DNA from: Devosia chinhatensis
GTDB taxonomy: Bacteria > Pseudomonadota > Alphaproteobacteria > Rhizobiales > Devosiaceae
DNA length: 64,000 nucleotides
Assembly (NCBI RefSeq): GCF_000969445.1
Contig: NZ_JZEY01000061.1
Coordinates: 480,001 to 544,000, forward strand
Direction of reading: 5' to 3'
Position numbers and translations under genes: made by a program. A model generated the notes under the pieces. That model was not told the DNA's origin. It made no database searches and saw only the letters and a program-made list of their open reading frames with translations. Within the stretch, counting starts at the first letter, position 1. The number at the start of each line of letters is the position of its first letter. This document shows positions 1 to 9,226 of the stretch, piece after piece.

Positions 1-589
1 GATGCGGCAATTCTATCGTTTCACCGCTCCAGATGGCTCGGTCGACTTCTTCGATCCAGAAGGAGAGACTGGCAAGCGCTTCCTCAACCGCCGCCCGCTC
101 GAAGGCGGCGGTACGCTGCGTTCCCGCTTTGGGTATCGCATCCATCCCATCTTCAAGACCCGACGCCTGCATACCGGTGTCGACCTTGCAGCGCCGACGG
201 GAACGCCGATCTATGCGGGCGGCGATGGCACGATCACCTATTACAAATGGCAGTCCGGCTACGGCAACAAGATCGAGATACAGCACGTCAACGGATACGA
301 GACCGCCTATGGGCATCTATCGCGCTTCGTGGACGGTATCGGTATCGGAACCCAGGTTCGTCAGGGCCAGCTGATCGGCTATGTCGGGTCTACCGGACAA
401 TCTACCGGTCCACACCTGCACTACGAAATCAAGATCAACGGCAATCTGGTCGATCCGCTCAGCGTTAAGCTGCCCAAGGATAATGTCCTTGCCCCGCAAT
501 ATCGTGCCGAATTCGACCGCACCATCGCTCAGATCAATGACCTGATGGCGCGCGAACCTGCACCGGTGAGCGTGGCTCAGACCAATTAG
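1..589 (+). CDS. M23-family peptidoglycan endopeptidase, C-terminal part (cut by window edge)
   Basis: This is the end of a zinc metallopeptidase that cleaves peptide cross-links in peptidoglycan. The visible 195 residues hold a complete M23 (LytM/lysostaphin) domain. An H-x(3)-D zinc pair is seen in LHTGVDLAAPTGTPIYA at about residues 57-73, and the HLHYE motif lies near residue 139. The frame is open to base 1 and the first Met at base 2 is probably internal, because alphaproteobacterial proteins of this type usually carry a long N-terminal region before the catalytic domain. It therefore starts upstream of the window. The protein is probably periplasmic, but its signal peptide cannot be seen. 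The stop overlaps that of the convergent VOC gene. The family is clear; the exact cell-wall role (division, elongation or recycling) is not. Confidence 0.9.
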   Translation, partial: MRQFYRFTAPDGSVDFFDPEGETGKRFLNRRPLEGGGTLRSRFGYRIHPIFKTRRLHTGVDLAAPTGTPIYAGGDGTITYYKWQSGYGNKIEIQHVNGYETAYGHLSRFVDGIGIGTQVRQGQLIGYVGSTGQSTGPHLHYEIKINGNLVDPLSVKLPKDNVLAPQYRAEFDRTIAQINDLMAREPAPVSVAQTN

Positions 590-930
590 CCTTCGCCCCG
601 GGCGACATAGACCGCCATCTCGTTCCCGCCCGGCTCTCGAAAATGGAATCGGCGGCCACCCGGAAAATCGTACTGGGGCCGGGTGACCACGCCGCCGGCC
701 GCTAACACGCGGGCTTCAGCCGCATCAAGGTCGTCCGTACGGACGACCGCCATGGTTGCCTCGACGCGATTTTCTGACTGGTCAATGCCGCCATCAATGC
801 CTGCGCCGTCGATGCCGTCATAGATAGGCCCGTAGCTTATAATGCCCCAATTGAAGGCCTCTCGAAAAAAGGCGCTGGTCTTCTCCCGGTCCGCTGACGG
901 AAATTCGATATAGTCCAGACGATCAGCCAT
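586..930 (-). CDS. VOC-superfamily (glyoxalase/bleomycin-resistance-like) protein
   Basis: A 114-residue single-domain protein of the vicinal oxygen chelate fold. The N-terminal half (LDYIEFPSADREKTSAFF) and the ending FHFREPGGNEMAVYV match the paired beta-alpha-beta-beta-beta modules, including the usual C-terminal 'D/EPxGNxxxV' metal-ligand region. Family members are dioxygenases, isomerases or antibiotic-binding proteins, and the substrate cannot be inferred here. It is convergent with the M23 gene, their stop codons overlapping by four bases, and it lies upstream of no other gene on its strand, so it is probably a single-gene unit. The start ATG at 930 follows a G-rich stretch. Confidence 0.8.
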   Translation of the reverse strand: MADRLDYIEFPSADREKTSAFFREAFNWGIISYGPIYDGIDGAGIDGGIDQSENRVEATMAVVRTDDLDAAEARVLAAGGVVTRPQYDFPGGRRFHFREPGGNEMAVYVARGEG

Positions 931-984
931 CCACGCCCCCTACGTTCGCATTTTGTTCTAGGCTATTGTCCTCAGATTGACAAG

Positions 985-1016
985 ATGCGGCGGAAAGGAG
1001 GCCCTTTCCGCCGCAT
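985..1016 (-). terminator. Strong hairpin terminator after clpB
   Basis: A perfect 14-bp stem (985-998 with 1003-1016; left arm ATGCGGCGGAAAGG) closes a 4-base loop seven bases past the clpB stop. On the minus strand it is followed by a short U-containing run (TCTTGT), so it is a plausible intrinsic terminator of clpB. Confidence 0.65.
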
Positions 1017-1022
1017 GCGCCT

Positions 1023-3635
1023 TCACGCAGCAGCCGCATCGGTCTTGTCGAGGGGCGTTAGCAGAATGCCCGTTTCGTCGGCGTCGATTTGAACCCTTGA
1101 ACCATCCACAACGCTGCCCGACAGGATTGCATCTGCCAGCTCGTCCTGTACCTCGCGCTGCAGCACGCGTTTGAGGGGACGCGCGCCATACGCTGGATCG
1201 TAGCCTTCATTGGCCAGCCATTCCCGCGCCCTGGGTTCGAGCTTGAGCACAATGTCCCGATCCTTGAGCAGGTTTTCGAGGCGGGCAAATTGGATATCGA
1301 CGATCGACCCCATATGTTCGCGGCCCAGCCGGTGGAAAAGCAGGATCTCATCGATACGGTTGAGGAATTCGGGACGGAACGAGGCCTTGACCATGTCTAG
1401 GACCTTGCCGCGCACGAGCTCGACCGATTCACCATCCCTGAGTTCGACAAGATATTCCGCCCCCAGGTTAGAGGTCAGGATGATCACCGTATTCCGAAAA
1501 TCCACAGTGCGGCCCTGACCGTCGGTCAGCCGTCCGTCATCGAGAACCTGCAGCAGCACATTGAAGACATCGGGATGTGCTTTTTCGATCTCGTCGAACA
1601 GGACGACCTGATAGGGACGCCGCCGCACGGCCTCTGTCAACACGCCACCTTCGTCATAACCGACATAGCCCGGAGGAGCCCCGATCAATCGGGCCACAGA
1701 GTGCTTTTCCATGAATTCGGACATGTCGAGGCGGACCATGGCGGTTTCGTCGTCAAAGAGAAACTGCGCCAATGCCTTGGTCAACTCTGTCTTGCCCACC
1801 CCGGTCGGCCCCAGGAACATGAACGATCCGATCGGCCTATTGGGATCCTGAAGGCCAGCACGCGAACGGCGCACCGCCTTGGCCACCGCAGCCACGGCTT
1901 CGGACTGCCCGATGACGCGTGCGCCCAGCGAGCTTTCCATGTGGAGCAGCTTTTCACGCTCTCCCTCCATCATGCGATCCACCGGAATACCGGTCCAACG
2001 GCTGACCACCTGCGCGATGTCGCTGGGCTCGACGGTCTCCTTGGCCATCAAGGGGTCGAGCTTGCCATCGCCATCGCTGTCATCGGATGCCCTGAGGCGC
2101 TTTTCAAGGTCGGGAATGACGCCATAGGCCAACTCGCCCGCGCGAGCCAGGTCGCCCTGCCGCTGTGCTATTTCCAGCTGGCTGCGAGCCGCGTCCAGCT
2201 CTTCCTTGATCTTGGTGGAACCCTGGAGACGCTCCTTTTCTGCCAGCCACTTTGCCGACAGGGTTTGGGCCTGTTCTTCGAGCCCCGCCAGTTCGTGCTC
2301 CAGCCGATCGAGGCGTGTCCTCGATCCATCATCGGTTTCTTTCTTGAGCGCCTCGCGTTCGATTTTGAGCTGCATGATCCGCCGATCCAGCTCATCCAGT
2401 GCCTCCGGCTTGGAATCCACCGCCATGCGCAAACGGGCTGCGGCCTCGTCCATGAGGTCGATGGCCTTGTCCGGCAGGAAGCGATCGGTGATGTAGCGGT
2501 TGGACAGCGTCGCAGCGCTCACCAGGGCCGAATCCGCAATGCGGATGCCATGGTGCAGTTCATACTTCTCCTTGAGACCGCGCAGGATGGAGATCGTGTC
2601 TTCCACCGTCGGTTCGCTGACGAAGACCGGCTGGAACCGTCGCGCAAGAGCGGGATCTTTTTCAACATGCTTGCGATATTCATCGAGCGTCGTGGCGCCG
2701 ACGCAATGCAACTCGCCCCGTGCAAGCGCCGGCTTGAGAAGGTTTGATGCATCCATCGCACCCTCGCTCTTGCCGGCACCGACCAGGGTATGCATTTCGT
2801 CGATGAACAGGATGATTTGACCCTCAGCAGAGGTCACCTCGTTCAACACGGCCTTGAGGCGCTCCTCGAACTCGCCGCGATATTTGGCGCCTGCGATAAG
2901 CGCGCCCATATCGAGCGCGAGAAGGCTCTTGTTCTTGAGCGATTCCGGCACGTCGCCGTTGACGATCCGGATGGCAAGGCCTTCGGCAATGGCAGTCTTG
3001 CCCACGCCGGGTTCACCAATCAGGACCGGATTGTTCTTCGTCCGGCGGCTCAGCACCTGTATGGCCCGTCGGATTTCCTCGTCACGTCCGATCACGGGAT
3101 CGAGCTTGCCCTCGCGGACATCTTCCGTCAGGTCTCGGGCATACTTCTTGAGCGCGTCGTAGGAATTTTCCGCTGAAGCGGAATCGGCCGTGCGCCCCTT
3201 GCGAATGGCCTCGATCGCTGTGTTGAGACTTTGAGCCGTAACGCCCGACGACGCCAGGACCCGACCTGCATCATTGTCCTTCTCGATCGTCAGTGCGAGC
3301 AACAGGCGCTCCACCGCAACGAAACTGTCACCAGATTTCTGAGCAGCCTGCTCAGCAGTGTCGAACACCTTGGCCAGCTCGCGGCTGAGATAGAGCTGCC
3401 CAGCATCGCCAGACACCTTGGGGATCTTGTTGAGCGCCGCCTCGACGCCTGCGCGTGCAGCCTTGGGGTCGCCGCCCGCTCGCTGGATCAGGCCGTTGGC
3501 CATGCCCTGCTCGTCGTCGAGCAACACTTTGAGCAGGTGGGCCGGGGCGAATTGCTGATGCCCCTGCCCAAGCGCATAGGTTTGCGCGCTCTGGATGAAG
3601 CCGCGCGCGCGCTCGGTATATTTTTCGATATTCAT
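1023..3635 (-). CDS. clpB: ATP-dependent disaggregase ClpB
   Basis: Full-length 870-residue Hsp100 chaperone, the usual size for ClpB. It extracts polypeptides from aggregates through its central pore together with DnaK/DnaJ. In order: a Clp-N repeat domain (about 1-145), AAA+ module 1 with Walker A GEPGVGKT and Walker B/arginine-finger regions (about 160-400), a long coiled-coil middle domain (about 400-525), AAA+ module 2 with Walker A GPTGVGKT (about 565-770), and a C-terminal D2-small domain. The coiled-coil M-domain separates it from ClpA and ClpC. It has no gene partner on its strand, with hairpins on both sides marking a single transcription unit. A possible heat-shock promoter lies near 3741-3768. 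Confidence 0.98.
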   Translation of the reverse strand: MNIEKYTERARGFIQSAQTYALGQGHQQFAPAHLLKVLLDDEQGMANGLIQRAGGDPKAARAGVEAALNKIPKVSGDAGQLYLSRELAKVFDTAEQAAQKSGDSFVAVERLLLALTIEKDNDAGRVLASSGVTAQSLNTAIEAIRKGRTADSASAENSYDALKKYARDLTEDVREGKLDPVIGRDEEIRRAIQVLSRRTKNNPVLIGEPGVGKTAIAEGLAIRIVNGDVPESLKNKSLLALDMGALIAGAKYRGEFEERLKAVLNEVTSAEGQIILFIDEMHTLVGAGKSEGAMDASNLLKPALARGELHCVGATTLDEYRKHVEKDPALARRFQPVFVSEPTVEDTISILRGLKEKYELHHGIRIADSALVSAATLSNRYITDRFLPDKAIDLMDEAAARLRMAVDSKPEALDELDRRIMQLKIEREALKKETDDGSRTRLDRLEHELAGLEEQAQTLSAKWLAEKERLQGSTKIKEELDAARSQLEIAQRQGDLARAGELAYGVIPDLEKRLRASDDSDGDGKLDPLMAKETVEPSDIAQVVSRWTGIPVDRMMEGEREKLLHMESSLGARVIGQSEAVAAVAKAVRRSRAGLQDPNRPIGSFMFLGPTGVGKTELTKALAQFLFDDETAMVRLDMSEFMEKHSVARLIGAPPGYVGYDEGGVLTEAVRRRPYQVVLFDEIEKAHPDVFNVLLQVLDDGRLTDGQGRTVDFRNTVIILTSNLGAEYLVELRDGESVELVRGKVLDMVKASFRPEFLNRIDEILLFHRLGREHMGSIVDIQFARLENLLKDRDIVLKLEPRAREWLANEGYDPAYGARPLKRVLQREVQDELADAILSGSVVDGSRVQIDADETGILLTPLDKTDAAAA

Positions 3636-3740
3636 TCAACTCTCCATGTCTCGCCCGCCAGGGCGGCCCAGTCGGCACCGGCATGGCGGCGGAAGCGTCG
3701 TTCGATGAATGCCCGGTTCGGCACATTCTTCCGCTTCAAG

Positions 3741-3768
3741 ATGTAGGTGCTTGCAGAGCGAACAAAAG
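3741..3768 (-). promoter_or_regulatory. Possible RpoH-type promoter of clpB
   Basis: Read on the minus strand, CTTTTG (3768-3763) and CCTACAT (3747-3741) are separated by about 15-16 bases, about 105 bases before the clpB ATG. The -10 resembles the alphaproteobacterial sigma-32 element CYTATNT with one mismatch; the -35 agrees only in CTT. clpB is a classical heat-shock gene, but the match is weak. Confidence 0.25.
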
Positions 3769-3821
3769 GCTGTGGGAGGAGAAAAGTGCTTCATTCTCCC
3801 CCCTTTCATTGCGAAAAAGCA

Positions 3822-3847
3822 AAAGGCCGGGCAGAAGCCCGGCCTTT
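3822..3847 (-). terminator. Intrinsic terminator after the DUF4167 gene
   Basis: A 10-bp perfect stem (AAAGGCCGGG / CCCGGCCTTT) with a 6-base loop. On the minus strand it is followed by a T-rich tract (TTGCTTTTTC), 31 bases past the stop of the DUF4167 gene. Confidence 0.8.
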
Positions 3848-3878
3848 CAAAACAGTTCAGGACAACCCGCGCCGCAAC

Positions 3879-4484
3879 TTATTCGGCTGCATTCCCAGTC
3901 AGGAAGGCCGGCAATTCGGAAACGTCCGACTGTGGTGCGGCATCCGCTGCGCCTTCGCCCGCAGCGGGACGACGACGACGGGGACGACGCTCGCGCTGCT
4001 TGCGCGGAGCGGTTTCGCCCTCTCCTTCTGCCTGAGCCGGAGCGGCGGCTGCCTCTTCCGGCTGGGACTGGGGCTGGGACTGAGCCTGTTGCTCCGGCGC
4101 AACCTCGACATCAGCTTCCGGATTTGGCTGCGGCGGCTGAACCGGCTGCGGCGAGGAGAAGCGCGAATTGACGTCGTTGGCATCGTCGTCGAAATCGACC
4201 TCGTCCTGGTTCTGGCCATCGCGCGGCCCGTTCATGGCCTGCTGCGCGGAAGAGACGATACGGAAATAATGCTCTGCGTGCTGCAGATAATTCTCAGCCA
4301 TCACCGAATCACCCGAAGACTGGGCATCCCGGGCGAGCTGGAGATATTTCTCGGCGACATGGGCGGCGTTGCCGCGCACCTTCACGTCTGGACCGTTGCT
4401 CTCGTAATTTCGCGACAGCGGATTGACATGCTTGCGGCCGCCATTTCGGCCACGCTGACGGTTCTTGTTCTGGTTAGGTCTCAT
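3879..4484 (-). CDS. DUF4167-domain protein
   Basis: A 201-residue protein of a family almost confined to Alphaproteobacteria. The conserved domain is N-terminal (about 1-80): a basic Asn/Arg/Gly-rich start (RPNQNKNRQRGRNGGRK) and then a helical part containing AAHVAEKYLQLARDAQSSGD and AENYLQHAEHYFRI. The rest is low complexity: an acidic stretch, a Pro/Gln-rich linker and an Arg-rich tail (RKQRERRPRRRRPA). The basic tracts suggest nucleic-acid or ribosome association, which is inference because no function is established that I know of. It sits in the prmC-prfA-ptsP neighbourhood typical of the order. Its own terminator separates it from clpB. Confidence 0.85.
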   Translation of the reverse strand: MRPNQNKNRQRGRNGGRKHVNPLSRNYESNGPDVKVRGNAAHVAEKYLQLARDAQSSGDSVMAENYLQHAEHYFRIVSSAQQAMNGPRDGQNQDEVDFDDDANDVNSRFSSPQPVQPPQPNPEADVEVAPEQQAQSQPQSQPEEAAAAPAQAEGEGETAPRKQRERRPRRRRPAAGEGAADAAPQSDVSELPAFLTGNAAE

Positions 4485-4829
4485 AGGTCGCTTTGTCTAA
4501 CTCTGAAAGTTAAGCGTCACATCAATGGGGGCGGACCGGCTTAACAGGCCCGATCTGGCCCCTGACCCCGGCGGTACGTTGAAAACCGTGCGGGTCCTTA
4601 CCTGGCTTCATGAAGACCGAGTACTCTCGGCAGCGATCCAACCATAAAGTCGGTCCCCGATCCTGCGTCGTACCGGGCTTGCCGGAACCGCGTGCTGCGA
4701 ACAGCCTGGCTATTGGATCGGGTGTGATCGCTGCGGCGCTCATGATGCGCCTTTGACAGCACCACCAAAATATCCGGTTCGACCTTTCATTACCAGCACA
4801 AAGTGCGCACGAAGGCTGATGAATGTCGT
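4485..4829. other. 345-base interval between DUF4167 and prmC
   Basis: No RNA gene or recognisable domain is visible here. The only candidate is the weak minus-strand reading frame 4522-4743 listed separately. The part next to 4484 presumably holds the ribosome-binding site, and perhaps a promoter, for the DUF4167 gene. Confidence 0.5.
4522..4743 (-). CDS. Doubtful 73-residue hypothetical protein
   Basis: This frame begins with ATG at 4743, seven bases after AAAGG, a fair ribosome-binding site, and lies between prmC and the DUF4167 gene on their strand. The product (begins MSAAAITPDPIARLFAARGS) has no transmembrane segment or domain that I recognise, and its composition is what random GC-rich sequence would give. 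It may be a non-coding spacer. Protein-level conservation in related genomes would decide. Confidence 0.25.
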   Translation of the reverse strand: MSAAAITPDPIARLFAARGSGKPGTTQDRGPTLWLDRCREYSVFMKPGKDPHGFQRTAGVRGQIGPVKPVRPH

Positions 4830-5672
4830 CTAATTGCTCATGTGGTGCGCGGAAATCACACGATCAAGACCTGCGAGGTCCTTGTGGACTGCGACATCGG
4901 CAAAGCCGTGGGCGTCGAGAAGCGCGGAAACCTCGGCACCCTGATCAAAGCCGATCTCGAGCAGGACCAGTCCTCCCGTCTTAAGAAACCGACCTGCATC
5001 GGCAGCGATGACGCGGTAGGGACCAAGGCCGTCGGGCCCGCCATCAAGCGCTCTGAGAGGATCGAATGCTTTAACCTCGGGCGCGAGCGTGTCGATCACT
5101 GCACTGGGTATGTAAGGAGGATTGGATACGACGAGATCGAACGTCTCATAATCGGGTATCGGAGCAAACCAGTCGCCTAGCGCAAAGTCGAGGCGACCGC
5201 CAATGTCGTGCCGGTCGGCATTTTGTCGCGCGATAGCCAGGGCTTGGGGATCAATGTCGACGGCAAGGCCGGTGGCATCGGTGCGATTGGCCAGAAGGGC
5301 GATGGGAATGCAGCCCGTGCCCGTGCCAAGATCGAGAATGCGTCCGCGTTGGGGAAGCGCATCGAGCGCAAGATCGACGAGCAGTTCTGTATCGGGGCGC
5401 GGCTCGAGCGTAGCTGCATTGAGCGCAAAGGCCAGCCCGTAAAATTCCCGTTCGCCGATAATCCGAGCGACCGATTCGCCGCTCATGCGTCTTTGGATCA
5501 ATTCGGCAACACGCGCCGCAGACCCAGCATCCATCGGCTCGTTCTCGCGAGTCGCCAGTGCCAGCATGTCCAGACCCAGGGCATGACCGGTCAGCAGCTT
5601 GGCGTCGAGGGCAGCCGTAGCGAAACCAAGCCGGGTCAACACATCCCGCCAGCCACGCCAGAGATCGCCCAA
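4830..5672 (-). CDS. prmC: Release factor glutamine N5-methyltransferase PrmC
   Basis: A 280-residue SAM-dependent methyltransferase that modifies the glutamine of the GGQ motif in release factors RF1 and RF2, speeding peptide release. The N-terminal helical substrate-binding domain (about 1-95) is followed by a Rossmann domain with the SAM motif LDLGTGTGCIPIAL (about 115-128) and the signature catalytic loop VVSNPPYIP (NPPY, about residue 185). It lies 14 bases after prfA, which encodes its substrate, an arrangement conserved in many bacteria. It is co-transcribed with prfA and probably with ptsP and lysC. Confidence 0.97.
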   Translation of the reverse strand: MGDLWRGWRDVLTRLGFATAALDAKLLTGHALGLDMLALATRENEPMDAGSAARVAELIQRRMSGESVARIIGEREFYGLAFALNAATLEPRPDTELLVDLALDALPQRGRILDLGTGTGCIPIALLANRTDATGLAVDIDPQALAIARQNADRHDIGGRLDFALGDWFAPIPDYETFDLVVSNPPYIPSAVIDTLAPEVKAFDPLRALDGGPDGLGPYRVIAADAGRFLKTGGLVLLEIGFDQGAEVSALLDAHGFADVAVHKDLAGLDRVISAHHMSN

Positions 5673-5686
5673 GGTAATAAAGTCGT

Positions 5687-6763
5687 TCAGTTGACCTGCT
5701 CCATGGCAGCAAGCTGTGCGGCCTGGTTCTCGGTGATAAGGGCCTCGATCAACTCGTCCAGTGCCTCGCCGACGATCACCTTGTCGAGCTTATAGAGCGT
5801 CAGATTGATGCGGTGGTCAGTCACGCGGCCCTGCGGAAAATTATAGGTGCGAATGCGCTCGGAGCGGTCGCCAGACCCCACCTGCCCCTTCCGCTCGGCC
5901 GAGCGGGCGCTGTCGCGTTCCTCGCGCTGCATCTCGTAGAGGCGGGAGCGCAGGACGATCATGGCCTGTGCGCGGTTCTGGTGCTGGCTTTTCATCGCCG
6001 ACGTCACCACCAGCCCTGTGGGCAGATGGGTGATGCGCACTGCGGAATCAGTTGTATTGACGTGCTGACCGCCTGCGCCCGAAGCGCGCATCGTATCGAT
6101 GCGGATATCTTCGTTGCGGATCTCGATATCGATGTCTTCGACTTCCGGCAACACAGCCACGGTGGCAGCCGAAGTGTGAATGCGCCCCGAGCCTTCCGTA
6201 GCAGGCACACGCTGCACCCGGTGCACGCCCGACTCGTATTTCATGCGGGCGTAAACCCCCTTGCCCGAGACATTCGCGATGATTTCCTTAAAGCCCCCCA
6301 TTTCGCCTGGGCTCTCTTCCATCACCGTGACTTTCCACCCGCGCAAGCCGGCATAGCGCTCATACATGCGGAAGAGATCGCCGGCGAACAGTGCGGCCTC
6401 GTCACCGCCGGTACCGCCGCGAATTTCAAGGATGATCGACTTCTCGTCAGCCTCGTCCTTGGGCAGCAGCATGATACGGATGGACTGTGCCAGGCGATCA
6501 ATGGTTTCGTCGAGCTCTTCGAGCTCGGCTTGCGCCATCTCCACCATTTCCTTGTCGCCACTCTTGAGCAACGCCTCGGCTTCGCCCCGGTCCTTCAGCG
6601 CCTTTTTATAGGCACCAATCTCTCCGACAATCTCGGAGAGGTCGGAATGCTCCTTGGAAAGTTTGGCAAATTCATCCGGATTGGCCCCACCCGAGAGAGC
6701 AGCTTCAATATACTGAAAACGCGTTTCGAGGGCGTCGAGCTTGTCCTGGGGCAGGCTGGGCAT
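5687..6763 (-). CDS. prfA: Peptide chain release factor 1
   Basis: A 358-residue class I release factor recognising UAA and UAG stop codons. The N-terminal coiled domain is followed by the PCRF domain, the codon-recognition region and the [18 protein letters not shown] segment, whose GGQ enters the peptidyl-transferase centre (about residues 228-245). The stretch [13 protein letters not shown] is typical of RF1. Length is normal (about 355-360). The adjacent prmC encodes the enzyme that methylates this GGQ glutamine. ptsP lies about 117 bases upstream, so prfA may be read through from ptsP or have its own promoter in that gap. Confidence 0.98.
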   Translation of the reverse strand: MPSLPQDKLDALETRFQYIEAALSGGANPDEFAKLSKEHSDLSEIVGEIGAYKKALKDRGEAEALLKSGDKEMVEMAQAELEELDETIDRLAQSIRIMLLPKDEADEKSIILEIRGGTGGDEAALFAGDLFRMYERYAGLRGWKVTVMEESPGEMGGFKEIIANVSGKGVYARMKYESGVHRVQRVPATEGSGRIHTSAATVAVLPEVEDIDIEIRNEDIRIDTMRASGAGGQHVNTTDSAVRITHLPTGLVVTSAMKSQHQNRAQAMIVLRSRLYEMQREERDSARSAERKGQVGSGDRSERIRTYNFPQGRVTDHRINLTLYKLDKVIVGEALDELIEALITENQAAQLAAMEQVN

Positions 6764-6880
6764 GGTCGGGTCTTCCGGGCAGGTGTCCGGCAGGCTGTAA
6801 AGAGCGGGGGCGGCAAGTTCAAGCCTTGTGTTCGGCCAGGCGACGATCCGTCAGCGAGCGGAATTCCAACTCGATCACTT

Positions 6881-9148
6881 CTAACCGATGGGTAGGCTTT
6901 GCTTGCCGGCCCACTCGGTGAGCAAGGCCCGCACCGTGCGGCCATTCGCACCAGCGCTCAATGCCTTGGCAATGTCGGCCTGTATGGGCTTGAGCTCGAG
7001 ATTGAGGATCATCTCCTTGATCGGACCGATCGAAGCCGGGCCCATGGAAAGCCGGGTCATGCCAACAGCCATGAGCGCCAAAGCTTCCATCGGCTTGCCC
7101 GCCAATTCGCCGCACATCGTGACCGGTTTGTTATGACGCGCTGCAGCGTCCACCACGAGGCGAATAGCCCGCAGGCGCGGCAGCGCGATCGGATCGTAAG
7201 CTTTAGAGACGCGCGGATTGGCGCGATCGGCCGCCGTTAGGAACTGAACCAGGTCATTGGAGCCGATGGACACGAAATCGGCCTCTGGCATCAATTGATC
7301 GAGCTCGAAAAGCAGCGATGGCACCTCTACCATTGCGCCTACCTCGAGTTTCGCAGGCGCCGGCTGGCCGGCTCGTTTGAGACGCTCGACCTCCTTGGCG
7401 ATCACCTGGCGCGTCATCAAGAATTCGAACGTCTCGGTGACCATGGGCACGAGGATCTTGAGCGGGCGACCATTGGCAGCCTGCAGCAGCGCTCGGATCT
7501 GCGTGCGCAACAGGCCCGGCCGGTCGAGGCCGAGGCGGATGGAGCGATAGCCCATCGCCGGATTTTCCTCGGCCGTGGCGCGCAGATAAGGCAGGACCTT
7601 GTCCCCGCCGATATCGAGCAGACGGAAAACGATCGGCCGATCACCGGCAATAGCCATCGCCTCGGCGTAGAGATCAGCCTGTTCCTTGAGCCGCGGCAGG
7701 CGGCTGGCGATCATGAACTGCAATTCGGTGCGGAATAATCCCACCCCGCCTGCACCCGTGTCATCCAGCATGGGCAAGTCGGCAACGAGACCCGAATTAT
7801 GCAGCAGCGCAATCTCGACGCCGTCTTTCGTCACGCTCGGCTTGTTCTTGAGCGCCGCGTAATGTGCGCGTCTCTTGGCAGAGATGCGCACTTTGTCGAC
7901 ATAGGTCTGCTCGACCTCGGGTGTGGGCCGCAGATGTACCTGACCGGCTGACCCATCGATGATGATATCGTCGCCGGTTTCGCACATCGAAACGATGGAC
8001 TGGGCCTGGCCGACCGCAACAACGCCCAGGGAGCGGGCAACGATGGCCACGTGAGCCGTGGCGCCGCCTTCCTCGAGCACGACGCCGCGCAATTTGCTGC
8101 GGTCGTATTCGAGCAATTCGGCTGGCCCCATATTGCGCGCAACCAGAATGGCATTGTCGGGCAGTTCGCGCTGCGCCGGCTGGCCGGAACTGGTCAGCAC
8201 GCGCAACAACCTGTTTGCCAGATCGTCCAGATCATGCAGCCGGTCACGAATGTAGGGATCGGTCTGGCGCAGCATGCGCGCCCGTGTATCGTTTTGGACC
8301 CGCTCGACCGCGGCCTCAGCAGAAAGGCCGTTGTCGATCGCCTCCATGAGACGGTTCACCCAGCCCCTGTCATTGGCGAACATGCGATAGGTCTCGAGGA
8401 TTTCCCGATGATCGGATCCGCCAGCCATGTCACCATGGTCGAGCATGGCATCGATGGAGACGCGCATGGTTTCAAGCGCTGCATCCAACCGCTGCTTTTC
8501 GGCATCGGTGTCTTCGGCGATGAAATTGGTGACCACGACCCGGGGGTCGTGCAGGACCACTTTTCCGAGAGCTATTCCGTCGGTAAAGCTGACGCCATTG
8601 AACATGCGAGGCCGCCTGAGATCGATATCCGATCCCGGCTTGATCAGATTGTCGAAATCGCTGGTAGCGATCATCTCGGCCAGGATTGTGGCCGTGGTCA
8701 GCATCGCCTCGGTTTCATCCTCGCCGTAATGACGGTGGTCCCCGTTCTGAACGACGAGAACGCCAAGGGTCTGCCCGGCCCTCAGGACAGGCACGCCAAG
8801 GAAGGAATTGTATTTTTCCTCGCCGGTCTCCGGGCGATATGCAAAACCGGGATGATTGGAAGCATCGTCCAGGCTCAATGGCTCCGCCTCGGCGGCGATG
8901 AGACCGACCAGACCTTCTCCAAGGCGCAGCGTGGTCAGGTGAACCGATTCGGCTTTAAGCCCATGGGTAGCGAAGAGTTCGAGCGCGCCGTCGTCGCGCA
9001 GTACATAAAAGGAGCAGACATCCGCCCGCATGTTCTCGGCAATGAGGTCGACGATTTTGTCGAGCCGAGCCTGCGAGGCCAGAGGCTCCGCCATCACCTC
9101 GCGCAATTGCCGCAGCAGCACCCTTGGGCCACCTATGGTCGTCGCCAT
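6881..9148 (-). CDS. ptsP: Nitrogen PTS phosphoenolpyruvate-protein phosphotransferase (EI-Ntr)
   Basis: The 755-residue first enzyme of the regulatory nitrogen phosphotransferase system. It takes phosphate from PEP and passes it to NPr and then EIIA-Ntr, linking nitrogen and carbon status to potassium transport and stress control. An N-terminal GAF domain (about 1-160; in studied members it senses glutamine) precedes the PEP-utiliser N domain, the mobile domain with the phospho-histidine in GGATAHVAIVARS, and the C-terminal PEP-binding barrel (SIGSNDLVQF and CGELAGKP). The GAF domain distinguishes it from sugar-PTS enzyme I. No NPr or EIIA gene is in the window. It sits between lysC and prfA, the standard alphaproteobacterial order. 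Confidence 0.96.
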   Translation of the reverse strand: MATTIGGPRVLLRQLREVMAEPLASQARLDKIVDLIAENMRADVCSFYVLRDDGALELFATHGLKAESVHLTTLRLGEGLVGLIAAEAEPLSLDDASNHPGFAYRPETGEEKYNSFLGVPVLRAGQTLGVLVVQNGDHRHYGEDETEAMLTTATILAEMIATSDFDNLIKPGSDIDLRRPRMFNGVSFTDGIALGKVVLHDPRVVVTNFIAEDTDAEKQRLDAALETMRVSIDAMLDHGDMAGGSDHREILETYRMFANDRGWVNRLMEAIDNGLSAEAAVERVQNDTRARMLRQTDPYIRDRLHDLDDLANRLLRVLTSSGQPAQRELPDNAILVARNMGPAELLEYDRSKLRGVVLEEGGATAHVAIVARSLGVVAVGQAQSIVSMCETGDDIIIDGSAGQVHLRPTPEVEQTYVDKVRISAKRRAHYAALKNKPSVTKDGVEIALLHNSGLVADLPMLDDTGAGGVGLFRTELQFMIASRLPRLKEQADLYAEAMAIAGDRPIVFRLLDIGGDKVLPYLRATAEENPAMGYRSIRLGLDRPGLLRTQIRALLQAANGRPLKILVPMVTETFEFLMTRQVIAKEVERLKRAGQPAPAKLEVGAMVEVPSLLFELDQLMPEADFVSIGSNDLVQFLTAADRANPRVSKAYDPIALPRLRAIRLVVDAAARHNKPVTMCGELAGKPMEALALMAVGMTRLSMGPASIGPIKEMILNLELKPIQADIAKALSAGANGRTVRALLTEWAGKQSLPIG

Positions 9149-9189
9149 CGCCTCTCTCAGGCAGCCCGCAAAGCCGCCCCCCTTCTTTC

Positions 9190-9226
9190 AGGACGCGGCC
9201 TCTCTTTCAAAGAGATCAGGCGTCCT
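9190..9226 (-). other. Stacked hairpin at the lysC end
   Basis: An outer stem AGGACGC/GCGTCCT (9190-9196 with 9220-9226) encloses a perfect TCTCTT/AAGAGA stem (9201-9206 with 9210-9215). It overlaps the last codons and stop of lysC. There is no U-run after it, so it is more likely an RNA processing or partial-termination point between lysC and ptsP than a full terminator. Confidence 0.35.

Noticed and set aside
1575..2747. Plus-strand frame of 390 codons across clpB
   Set aside because: It lies antisense to the strongly conserved clpB gene and its sequence is the usual GC-rich antisense shadow, with no domain.
9190..9226. Full terminator separating lysC from ptsP
   Set aside because: The hairpin lacks a U-run and overlaps the lysC stop, so it was recorded only as a hairpin.
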